Of a stretch of DNA of 15,981 nucleotides, positions 1-8,980 are shown one piece after another (the stretch's first letter is position 1; the number at the start of each line of letters is the position of its first letter). Both the position numbers and the translations under genes were made by a program. Origin of the DNA: Spongospora subterranea. Its lineage: Eukaryota > Endomyxa > Phytomyxea > Plasmodiophorida > Plasmodiophoridae. The notes below the pieces were generated by a model. The model was not told where the DNA came from. It ran no database searches and worked only from the letters and a program-made list of their open reading frames with translations. Location of the stretch: NCBI GenBank assembly GCA_900404475.1, contig OUQQ01000490.1, positions 1 to 15,981 of the forward strand. Direction: 5' to 3'.

Positions 1-813
1 CGGGGTGCAATAGGTTCGGCGGTGTTCCAGACCCTCGATCACCATGATCTCGCCGTTATCGGCGCCGATCAGGCACCGGTCGCCGTCCCACGCCAGGCAC
101 TGGAACTCCATCGAGTCCTTCTTCGCCTTCAGCACCAACGGAATCGCCTTGAACTCGTTCGCCTCGCACCGCAGCAGGCGGATCAGGTTGCTGCCGATCA
201 CGACGACCACGTTCGGGTCGGACGGGTGGAACGACGCCGCCCGGATCCGGACGTTGACCCCGGTCGCCAATTTGATCGACTGAACCGGGCGACTTTTCTC
301 CCAGAGCCAGTTGATCAGACAATAATCTGGCGCACCTCCTTGCGTCAAAATGAACCTGTGATCGCGGTTGAGCAACAGCCAGGCGGGTGGCGACAGCCGT
401 CATCACCTTTGATCGGAGGAGAACGCCACCGAGATGTACTGTTTCGAGGCGCAATCACCACTGACCAATGCGGTTCGCGACTTCTTCAGCGTGTGGATGT
501 TGAAGACGGTGACGCTGGCCCTCTCGCCTCGCTCGGCAACGGCCACGTACTTGCGATCTTTGGGCGAGACGGCCAGGGCGCTGATCCCGCTTTCGCCGGA
601 AGCCACTGACACGGGGGATGTGGCTTCCGTCGCGTGAATGAACCGTTGCGTTCGCGACTCCGAATTGTAAATGACGACCTGATTCCCCGCCGGATAAAGG
701 AAAATGGACTCATCAAGGTAGTGAATATTGGCGCCAACGTCGGCAGACAGACCGAATATTTGTTTCAGAGATAGTAAAGGGCCTTGGCCGGGCGGTATCG
801 CTGTCGTCGCCAT
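1..813 (-). CDS. CFAP57: CFAP57 (WDR65) cilia- and flagella-associated WD40 protein, 5' part, cut by window edge
   Basis: Exons at 813-407 and 355-1 are separated by a 51-bp GT-AG intron (356-406). Joining them gives 254 continuous residues that run off the left edge. The family protein is about 1,250 residues, so only the first fifth is here. Segments that match CFAP57 as I know it are IFGLSADVGANIHYLDES, YPAGNQVVIYN, YVAVAERGERASVTVFN, LTQGGAPDY and SFHPSDPNVVVVIG, in the order of the first beta-propeller. The splice restores the expected reading SSDQ-RFILTQGG. CFAP57 is an axonemal WD40/coiled-coil protein linked to inner dynein arm docking and the nexin-dynein regulatory complex, so its presence implies a motile flagellum. 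The start is the first ATG of the open frame and agrees with the family N-terminus. Third codon positions are almost all G or C in exon 2 beyond about position 310, unlike exon 1 and unlike the other genes. Confidence 0.93.
356..406 (-). other. 51-bp intron of CFAP57
   Basis: A GT donor at 406-405 and a CAG acceptor ending at 356 interrupt an arginine codon (AG|G). Without removal the frame stops at once (TGA after the donor). With removal the conserved text continues across the junction. It sets the intron size seen in the rest of the window. Confidence 0.9.
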
Positions 814-1336
814 ATCAACAGATATCGGCGGCGCGAGGCCGGTTGATATTCAGGGAGGGGAATAGGCGGATGATCTGGTAACTTGGGAGTACGAGATGCG
901 ATCATGACCAGGAAAGTGTCACAGAATCACTACACCTTGGTAGGGCTAGAGCATATATAGGTGAGGTAGGTGTGGTGGTGTTTAGCGACCAGAGTGCCAG
1001 GGCATGGTACGCTGGGGATGGCGTTGGGGTAACGTGTGCTGTGAACAACGCTGATCGTGCAAACCAATGTGTAGCAGTTCCTCATGGGATCCCTAACGAC
1101 AATCACATTGTCGGAATGATCATGAACGGGGTAATCGACAACTCCTTGTCGTCATTACTTTTCAGTTTAGGGGTCTTTAAATATCGTTGATTTGTCGTTG
1201 CAAAATCATACAGTGCCATGGCGATTCCTTTAATGAATCCATTCGTCCCAATTTGCAGTAAACTGCATTAACAAGTGTTTAATGAAAAAAGTGTTCGAAG
1301 TATAATCAATCCGGTGTTTCATTGAGATATTTTATC
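814..1336. promoter_or_regulatory. Divergent intergenic region between CFAP57 and the LRR gene
   Basis: These 523 bp separate two start codons that face away from each other, so the region must hold both promoters. A TATA-like string, GCATATATAG, lies at 951-960. Open frames in the stretch (for example plus 972-1190) have no ATG near the start and no recognisable residues, so I do not call a gene. The TATA-like string is the only element I can point to, and its use is an inference. Confidence 0.4.
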
Positions 1337-2621
1337 ATGATATATATTGAGGCAAGCGCCGGTTGTGGATTAACACTGGTCATATTTAGCGGGAGTCAAG
1401 ATTACCGGATGAGGTCACTGAAATGTGAAAGGGTTTACCCGAATAGCTATGAGCATGAATTGCAGCTAGGACGCCAATTCGCTGATTCGTTCGTGTCCGA
1501 AAAAGCAGCTCAGCAGGCAGACACGAAAAACGGCAATGGGCACATTCAAGGCATGGCGTTATCTTGCTCGATATCCGATTTGGCGTTAGATGGAATCTCA
1601 CACAATATGCCATGGCTAAAAACATTAGATATTAGCAACAGCATGGCCACAGACGATGGCGTTGTCGTCTTGGCAACCTGGTGCACTCAGCTGAGATCAT
1701 TATCGATGAGCAACTGCCTGAATTTGTCAGATATAGGCATGTCGGCCGTAGCTGACCATTGCAGACAGATAACCTGTCTACGCGTTAACGATTGCCCTGC
1801 TCTCACTGAATTTTCGATTGGAAAAATCAGTTTCCTAAGAAGCTTGAAACATTTGGAGATGGATGGGAATGACGGCGCTACTGATTTAGCGTTGAGTCAT
1901 ATCATTCGAGGTTGTGAATTACTATATCTGAGCGTCAGGCGATGCCCATTAGTGGGGGATCAATCGTAAGATGAAATCTCAGATACAATCACCGCAAGCT
2001 TAACAATCCTTCAGGATAGGAAAATTGTCTTCACTGAACCGCCGCTCGAAAGGAATCCGGTCATTGTTTCTCGCTAACAGTGACATTACTAATGACGCAA
2101 TTGTAAAAATATCCTTGACCTGTCATGAGCTTCGCCAACTGGATATCACAAACTGTTCAGAGGTATCTGACGTAGCTGTGCTCGAAATGTCGTACGGTCT
2201 TCCCATGCTGCGATATATTAGCGTTCAAGGGTGCTCAAGAATTACAGATCCCACATTCGTGGAGTTCGTCAGCCGCATTAGGCATTTGAGAAGTTTCAAT
2301 GCTGGGAACTGTGATGACCTCACTGACAACACATTAGTATCGCTCGCCGAATGCAATATCCATCTCCAACATATCAATATCCAAGGCTGTCTGAAGGTGA
2401 CAGATTACGGTGTCCACGAATTGCTAAAACGAGGAAACCATCTCAAAACCTTGGTCCTCTGTGGGTGCCCTGGAATCACCGACACGGCCTTGACTTTCCC
2501 CCCAAACAGCAAACACATGCGGAAGTTGGAGATGCTCGACGTGCGCATGTGCCATTCACTCAGCCGGAATCTGATTCGGTACCTGAGGCGATGGTTCCCA
2601 TCCATCTCCGTCCACACCTGA
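1337..2621 (+). CDS. Leucine-rich-repeat protein, AMN1/F-box-LRR (FBXL) type, no F-box seen
   Basis: Exons 1337-1965 and 2015-2621 are joined across a 49-bp GT-AG intron (1966-2014), giving 411 residues. The protein is a run of cysteine-containing LRRs with the pattern LxxLxIxxCxxLTDxGVxxL. Visible repeats include LKTLDISN, LRSLSMSNCLNLSDIG, LRQLDITNCSEVSD, LRYISVQGCSRITD, LQHINIQGCLKVTDYGV and LKTLVLCGCPGITD. This cysteine-type LRR is typical of AMN1 and of the substrate-binding half of FBXL proteins, which pick targets for SCF ubiquitin ligases. No F-box is visible ahead of the repeats, so this is either an AMN1-like free LRR protein or its F-box exon was missed. The first in-frame ATG is at 1337; a second at 1409 would give 387 residues and drop an odd hydrophobic leader, and may be the true start. 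Confidence 0.8.
1966..2014 (+). other. 49-bp intron of the LRR gene
   Basis: The donor GTAAGA at 1966 and the acceptor TTCAG ending at 2014 split a serine codon (TC|G). The first exon frame stops with TAA at the donor, and the next exon opens in the matching phase. Removal joins two LRR stretches in frame. Confidence 0.85.
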
Positions 2622-2955
2622 CCCTTCAACGACGCCGAAATTCAAACGTTTAAATAATGAACGAGATAGTGTATTGTGGTTACGCGACTGCAGTGCGAAC
2701 GATTGTGATAGTGAAGCGCAACCCGCACGTATCGTAGTTTCACTTTCCCCAACTCGTTACTCGAACTATAATCATTCGCCTAATTAGACATTGTCGAGGA
2801 GGGAGCCAGGTCCAGGGCGATAGGGAATAGACCATCGGGTCTAGGCCTAAAACCTGGCGCGCTTCTGTTCGTCAAACGGGATATACGTGTCGTGAGATAG
2901 CTGTTGCCAGAGAGCTGGCCCGGACAGTTGCTGCAGTCGGGACGCTGTCCGACCC
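2622..2955. other. Intergenic region between the LRR gene and the DENN-ENTH gene
   Basis: This 334-bp stretch holds the 3' end of the LRR transcript and the presumed promoter of the next gene, both on the plus strand. An AT-rich GTTTAAATAATG lies at 2648-2659, but there is no exact AATAAA. I see no coding potential or repeat. Confidence 0.4.
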
Positions 2956-5900
2956 ATGGGCGAACCGTTGTTCACCCACTTCCTTGTTGTCAGAGTCGCT
3001 TCCAAGGAAGAAGACGGTGAGCAAAATCAACATGCTGTTTTGTGAAGTTTTGACAAATATCGATAGATGACACCGGGTTCGGGCTGTCGACAAAGTTTTG
3101 TTTGTGTGCTCCTGGGCATTCTAGAGCTACAGTTCCCTTAAACATCGTTCGACTTTGTTTTCCAGATTTGAATGGAGCCTCCCACAACAACCGAATGGTT
3201 AGGTACGGCATTCGAGTAATTCCTGTCGCTCAAATGGGAGACACATTTTCCATAGTCAGCAATTTAAGGCAACGTGTGGAGCAGACTATATAGCGTTCTT
3301 CAGGCGCCATTTACTGACCTCTTTGAAGAAACAACAAAATCCAACAAGATCTGACCAGCAACCTTTGGAGTGTCTGTGCTTAATTACACGGTACGACTTG
3401 CACGAGATTTTCGATTCTGTGATGCAGCAAATCCAGTTCCGGTGGTTGCTATCTCCAAATTCTGTTCCTCCTTTTCTCAACGCATTACTTAAGCAGGAAG
3501 TCCCTAATACATGCGGCCACATTGCACTGGCACTTAGAGGAACGGGAGACGCAGCACATCAGAAGCAAGAAAAGTTAGGGTTTCCTCAATATACGGGCGC
3601 TAGAATAACTATCTTTTTCAGTTTTTTATTTCACCGCCCTTCGTTTGATCACATGGCGGTATCTGCTCAAGTTCTGTTTGAATATCTCACTGTTGACAAC
3701 GTGATGACCTTAATTTCCTCTTTACTCTGCGAGCAAAGGGTTATTGTTACATCTTCCTCAATATCAACCATATCCCAGTGCATTTTTGCGGCAAAGTCAC
3801 TACTTTATCCATTCAAGTGGCTTTACGAATTTGTATCTGTTTTGCCATCATACATGCTTCACCATGTTAGTGTTGCCTCACTTATTACAGTTGAAAATTA
3901 ACCTCGTTATACAGGCATTTTCTCCTGCACCTTTCTTATTGGGCATATTAGCAAATGACATGAAATATATATCAAGGATGCATCTGCATCCCACACTCGT
4001 TGTCAAGTTAGATACCAATGAGTTGGAGACCGTTGGTGGCCCGGTATTGCGGTATGGACGCTACCAAGCCTACAGAACCTCATTTCCGATTTCAGGTCGA
4101 CGCTGTCGCCCTTCCTGGAGTCGCTTCCGCTAAATTACGGTCACGGCTAGGCCAGATTGCGCCTCAAGGCATGTTGAGTGATAGGCTAAAAAAGGGTCTA
4201 AACACCATCTTCGGGAAGTCGGTCGACATGGATCAAATTTTGTGCAGTGACGCTATATATGTTTCGACAATGGGATTTTTCGTTATCACATTTGGAAACT
4301 GGAGGAGGTTAAGCATGTTTCAATCGTGGTTCGCCAAAATTATTTACTATTGATAGGTGCATAACCAACTCAGCAGCTGGCACGCCCCATTTCGATTCAA
4401 TAAAATTTCTGGAAGCGGCCCGAAATGCTCCAGAAGTAACAACTCTGGTGCCTTCTTCGTAAGTATTAATGGCACGTATTCCTCAGGACGATTTCGTATT
4501 CTTTGGAACATTCTGCCGAACGAAGATGTTCCATGCGTTTGCCCAAGAGTTGGCATCACATAGCCAATCAACTTTGACAGGAGAGACTTCTGGTATTGTG
4601 CTTGCATATGCAGCAACTCTAAAACTAACGACCTTGGTAGCGTTCTGTAAACTATGCTCTATAACTGCAAGGCGAGACAACCAACAAGACGCGTCTGTTG
4701 GGTAAGTAATCTAAATGAAGCTTAAATGCCCATTGGCACTTTTGTATGATTCATTTCGGTTTCAAACAGCTTCCATTCAGTGTTGGATGCGTTGAAACCT
4801 GAAATGTATCCTCCTCGCATTGGGAGGATTGCTTCTGTGGCATTGGAATTGACATCGTCCACGCCTTCATCCATGGATCGAACGCACGTTTTATCTTCCC
4901 TAGCTCAAGCGACGTTCTCGTCACTAGTTAATTCAAATTTTACTAACATAGCCCAAACTAAGCAATTCGACAGGGTCTAAAGGAACTATTTGGAGTTGTC
5001 TCCTATCGTTTAGCGGGTTGCCAGGGAAGAAGCTGGCGTCATGCTGCTTTCGCCTTCGACCTACTACAAGTCATGATCTCTCACGGATCCGATGCGGTAA
5101 TAACGATTCTCAGGGATTCAATCAGCCAGTATCTTCCTTTTTTGCAATACTCTCACAAAGAAGATGAGGTGCAAATAACTGTCAGTCTCGCATTTGTTCC
5201 CGACTGCTTGAATTTTTTTGCCAAATTCGGTATCAGATCCGTAATCAAGCTGAAAACCTGGTTAAACAAATCTTGGATTTGACGGAGCAAGCAAATAACA
5301 GGATCAAAAACTACTGCATCCTTGCCGAATCGCTCTCTCCTTACAGGTAATTGCATTAACGCAATAGCGCGTATTTGCTAAATATCTGCAGAACTCGCTC
5401 AACTCGGGCACCGTTAGTCCATCCTGCTAATGTGGAGACTCCGAATATCGCCCAAGTAGCTGAAAAGGTACTTATACCGGTCGGTGCTTATTAACGCATA
5501 CTTATCTAATCGTTTTTCATAGCTGGGTATATCCATGTCGCCACCCCACCATGGGAGACTTTATTCGGAGGAATTCCACTCATCAGTCAGGAGGCGAACA
5601 ATTGAAGATGGAAACGAAAAATGGGTGAAATACCGAATCAAGTCGCTAGTCAAGGGTCGCGCTAGAGTTTTCCCCAAGTTTCTGAAGTTGCACAAAATGA
5701 TGGGCGAACAGTAATGCCTATATATTCTCTTATCGCCATTAATAGTTTTGAAACTGGATCTAGGTATGCGTCAGGGTTATCATCGAACTGTGTGCATTCA
5801 GTGTTTGAAGATCTCTTACAAATGAACTCACCTGGCAAGCTGTTCGAGGGTTTGGGAACGTATCGCGGCCTCATATTTTAACCTCTGACACTGTCTCAAG

Positions 5901-6082
5901 GTTCTGGCAACTTGTCAATCTCAGAGTGGGGCGTTCCGACGCAACTTCCGCCTCAGCCACCGCTGAATACCGATGAGTTTTTCCTCGACTTGACAGCGGG
6001 AACATTATCAGATAGAAAAATCTCCGAATCTTCTTCGAATCATGCAAATCAAGTTGATCCCTTTGCCGGTTTATTCAGTTAA
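2956..6082 (+). CDS. DENN-domain (Rab GEF) protein fused to an ENTH-like domain, 15 exons, 791 residues
   Basis: Exons: 2956-3016, 3067-3202, 3256-3573, 3622-3865, 3915-4031, 4096-4307, 4357-4435, 4487-4701, 4770-4926, 4974-5168, 5237-5346, 5392-5467, 5523-5710, 5764-5849, 5901-6082. All phases agree and the sum is 2376 nt. Residues 1 to about 460 form a tripartite DENN domain: uDENN (FTHFLVV, NIVRLCFPD), cDENN (LFEYLTVDNVMTLISSLL, EQRVIVTSSS, LLYPFKW, APFLLGI, LDTNELE) and dDENN (FFVITFGN, FFGTFCRTKMFHAF). Residues about 461-615 look like ENTH: SWRHAAFAFDLLQVMISHG followed by SDAVITILRDSI and EIRNQAENLVKQILDL, the core helices of epsin-type membrane-binding domains. The tail is proline/serine rich and ends DPFAGLFS, a DPF motif of the kind that binds AP-2 appendages. 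DENN proteins activate Rab GTPases on endosomal and clathrin-derived vesicles; ENTH domains bind phosphoinositides on clathrin coats. The DENN subfamily is unclear. The two-gene alternative is weakened by a good GTAAGT donor and CAG acceptor at the junction and by the lack of a start codon ahead of the ENTH exon. Confidence 0.8.
3574..3621 (+). other. 48-bp intron in the DENN part, length a multiple of three with no stop
   Basis: The donor GTTAGG at 3574 and the acceptor TTTTTCAG ending at 3621 bound a stretch that could also be read through as 16 codons without a stop. Size, pyrimidine tract and the DENN alignment favour an intron just ahead of the FLFHRPSF segment. Retention would add 16 residues between uDENN and cDENN. 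Confidence 0.65.
4702..4769 (+). other. 68-bp intron joining the DENN and ENTH parts
   Basis: The donor GTAAGT at 4702 is the strongest form of the site, and the acceptor AAACAG ends at 4769. Splicing is in phase (GG|C, glycine). If not spliced, the DENN frame would stop with TAA at 4703-4705, so this single junction decides whether the product is a fusion. Confidence 0.8.
4927..4973 (+). other. 47-bp intron with a consensus branch site inside the ENTH part
   Basis: The donor GTTAAT at 4927 and the acceptor GACAG ending at 4973 bound a stretch holding TACTAAC at 4941-4947, the perfect fungal-type branch sequence. Removal brings the frame into LKELFGVVSYRL and the rest of the ENTH core. Confidence 0.85.
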
Positions 6083-6135
6083 TAAGCGAATATAAATCAA
6101 TTATATATTTATGTACTATTATTATGTTATTGAAC
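6083..6135. other. 53-bp convergent spacer, AT-rich, shared 3' end region
   Basis: The stop codons of the DENN-ENTH gene (plus) and the kinesin gene (minus) face each other across 53 AT-rich bp with no exact AATAAA on either strand. The two 3' UTRs must overlap, or be extremely short. Confidence 0.6.
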
Positions 6136-8566
6136 TCATTCGTTCCTATTTTTATGTTTGATACTATTAAATAACCGATCACGTTTGTCCAATTCTGCCC
6201 GCAGCTTCAAGTTAGAACGGCGTAGGGTAAGCAACTCTTTGTATTCGACAGAATCGAATTCATGGCCAGAATGTAGCATCGGCGATAGATTTGCTTGAGT
6301 ATCCTAAAATGAGGAGTTCAAGTCATTGCAATGAATGTGATCGGCAGTACCGGTCGAGGAGTTCCGAAATTGTCCTCAATGAATATCTTCTCTAGATTCC
6401 TCACTTTCTCAGTTAGTCTCTCGTTTTCCTCCAATGCCTGCTTACATCTGCGCTCTTGCTCTAGTCTAGCATTTTGTAACGTCACCTGCTCCATTACCGA
6501 TCAAATCAATGTCTCCTACGATTCTGCCAATGCCACTTACGTTCTCTTGTAATAACCCCTGGATTTGATGGCTAATAGTGCTGGTTAATGGAGATGTCTG
6601 AGAACACGTTGGCGATGTAATCTGCTGATATACCATTCAGGATAAAGAATGTTGAAAATTGAAACGATTTTTGATACAGTTATTGGCGGTAGCTGATTCG
6701 TGGTTGTACCGGGTCGTCGTCTAGGTTCATATGGTTTTGTTGGTACTAACGCAGCTGTGATTGCGTTATTAGCATTGGTTTGTCTGCTGCTAGCAAATGC
6801 CTTCGAATCTATTGAAGGGTTGCACAATCACACGAGATTTGAAGGACATCGTGTAATTACCATCAGGAAACCCATCACAGCCTATTCCGTGGAACGACAG
6901 TAGCTCTTTCAAACGCCCAACCTCTTTCTCAAGATGAATTGCATGGGTTTCAAGGGCGATCATAGCTGCATTAGGGCGCGATTGCTCACTGGATCCAGTG
7001 CGTTTGACTGGGCGATTCTGCAGTTGTTGTCAAAAATCGCGGTCAACCTTAGGGAAAAATCGTGCACCTGAATTCGTCGTGTTCTATATGAGTACGATAG
7101 AGTCGACATAGTTTCTTTGATGTGCTGTATCGCTGGCGATACACAAGCTATTGCGAGAAAGTCAAGGCCAAATCCATTGCTTATGATTACAGAATCTCAC
7201 CAATCATTAGCGTTTTTCCTGCCCCTCCTAGCGAATCCATTAGAAGTTTCGTTAACAGACTGTCCCTGAGAATAAAACCGAGTATCAAGTACGATCTCAT
7301 GATTTCATTGCTTTTCAACCTATATGGGATATGCTGACCGAGCACTCCCGTGTCTGACGGTTTACTGCCTAATGCGCTGATAACTTTGCCAAGTAGGAAC
7401 AGACTACGGTTGATACTCGATGTTTCTTTCAGCATCAAATCGCCCGATGATTTCGTATCCCTCAAGCGTTCCTATGAGTTTGTCAACAATACAACTGGCA
7501 CGGAAACAGCTACGAAGTACAGATCCAGCCAAATCGACAAACGAGATTTTACCAACAGTTGTTCGACTGTTCCCTGAAAAAAAGAATTAGCTCCCGCATT
7601 CAAACTGAACCGCAATTGTCAACCATTGCGCTTCTCTGTAGTTATGGCGATAATCATAACAGATAGAATGCAATGGCTTCTACTGGAATCCATATTCAGT
7701 TCGTGCCCGGCAACATGCCGGTTTCTGTGCCCTACGATTGAAAAACATCGTTGAAAAGCTCGGTAAATTATAGCTTCTGGCGGTTTACCTTGTGAGAACA
7801 CCGCCATCAAATCATCGGGAGATCGACACTCGACTACGATCTGGTTCTCGATAAAGAACCCTCCATCAGCTGCCCATCTAACCTGTAGATTCGCCTGCGA
7901 CGCCTTCTGATGAGCCAGAAGGTCGCGTGGAATCTCGTTATAAATCTCCAAAAACGACGCCTGTAAACTATAGGTCGTGTTTGGGGTCGTACTGCGCATT
8001 GACTCGATCTGGGCGGTGAGATAGGATAGCGAGCGAGGAATAATACCATCCATCGACGATGGATTGTAGAGCCCATTCTGTGTCAGAATCTGGTCAGTCA
8101 ACCATGGTATCGGCAGAATGAGAGACGCACAATGAACTGAGATTCGTCTCCCGACATGGTGAAGGTCTTTCCGGATCCTATCGATACGACGTTGTTTTCA
8201 GTGACGGAAGTGTCGAATTTGACATATTAGTGAACCTGTTTGCCCATACGCGAAAACAGTTGAGGAGAACCCTTCTAATGCATATTCCACCATTCTCTGC
8301 ATTCCAGATTCCCTAAATATTGTTTCCTGATCACAGAATGCATCGAATATACGGTCCAACGCGAATTGCTTATGCACAGACTGATCTTCTCCCTGATCGA
8401 ATTTGTCAACAGCAATGCTGTGACCTTGGAATCTGCATCATACATTGAGGATAATACGAACCCGCTGCTTGTCGACACATTGTAAAGAAGTCGCGTAGGA
8501 CAACGACCGCTCACGATCATTCAACGGACGGATTCTGACAACTACTCGAACCGGCTCGAGCGCCAT
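6136..8566 (-). CDS. Kinesin, N-terminal motor, KIF12/kinesin-16-like, 14 exons, 586 residues
   Basis: Exons: 8566-8444, 8392-8236, 8177-8131, 8089-7789, 7731-7624, 7573-7521, 7471-7320, 7265-7201, 7147-7068, 7017-6861, 6808-6678, 6624-6541, 6485-6351, 6303-6136. The phases agree and the sum is 1761 nt. The motor fills residues 4 to about 360: VRVVVRIRPLNDRE, P-loop GQTGSGKT (91-98), switch I NMDSSRSH (222-229), switch II DLAGSE (259-264), SINRSLFLLGKVISAL, HIPYRDSLLTKLLMDSLGG and TLMIACVSP, then a neck ending RRIQNRPV. All nucleotide-binding residues are present, so it should be an active microtubule ATPase. Heptad-like coiled coils follow (HLEKEVGRLKELL near residue 390, and QENVTLQNARLEQER onward near 490), which suggests a dimer with a short tail. 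The SINRSLxxLGKVISAL and IACVSP text recalls KIF12/kinesin-16, but I am only moderately sure of the class. The start is the first in-frame ATG and lies right before the motor. Confidence 0.92.
8090..8130 (-). other. 41-bp intron, the shortest in the window
   Basis: The donor GTGCGT at 8130 and the acceptor GACCAG ending at 8090 join phase 0 to phase 0, between ESQFI and ILTQNGLYN of the motor. No other donor/acceptor pair that I found keeps the frame. Confidence 0.75.
8178..8235 (-). other. 58-bp intron that splits the kinesin P-loop codon
   Basis: The donor GTTCAC and the acceptor GATAG interrupt a glycine codon (G|GA) inside GQTG-SGKT. Without splicing the frame reads a few residues and stops. 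Correct removal is therefore essential for ATP binding. Confidence 0.9.
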
Positions 8567-8980
8567 GAAAATAGATGTCGATCTATGAATATTTCCACCT
8601 GGTTTGGTGCATGAATAAATAAGTGATCTGGCGAAACTTGAACGTTGTGTTCTCCGAAACGAAACTATTTCCAATGGTGCAAGAATCGCACCACTACAGT
8701 TTAGTTACGCCATCTCTCATGCCATAAACTCCATCTGCCGGAAAAGTATCGCGACTAATGGGCACATCAAGTCACACAGTCGTACTATCAGAAGAATATT
8801 TTTCCTTCCAACAATTTGAAAGGGCATTTTGTGGAACTGAATAACTGTCTGTACCTGTAATTGGTTACGAGGTCATGGACTTGGAGTCAAACAATACGCT
8901 AAAATGGAAGATTGGCCGGGATGAGCGTGCCTGGAGGCTAAATATCTGTAACTCATAATAAATATTGAATGATGTATAAA
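8567..8980. promoter_or_regulatory. Spacer between the PPR stop and the kinesin start (both minus)
   Basis: This 414-bp stretch must contain the PPR transcript end and the kinesin promoter. I find only short open frames (for example a 27-codon plus-strand frame from about 8876) and no recognisable motif, repeat or RNA gene. Confidence 0.4.

Noticed and set aside
22..609. Long plus-strand open frame opposite CFAP57
   Set aside because: It is antisense to a gene with clear family matches. The high G/C at third positions of CFAP57 removes stops from the other strand, and its residues show only Arg/Val/Asp-rich filler.
972..1190. 72-codon plus-strand frame between CFAP57 and the LRR gene
   Set aside because: It begins with GTG rather than ATG, has no recognisable motif, and does not splice obviously into the LRR gene.
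5662..5874. Minus-strand frame within the 3' part of the DENN-ENTH gene
   Set aside because: It is antisense to well-supported exons and carries no motif.
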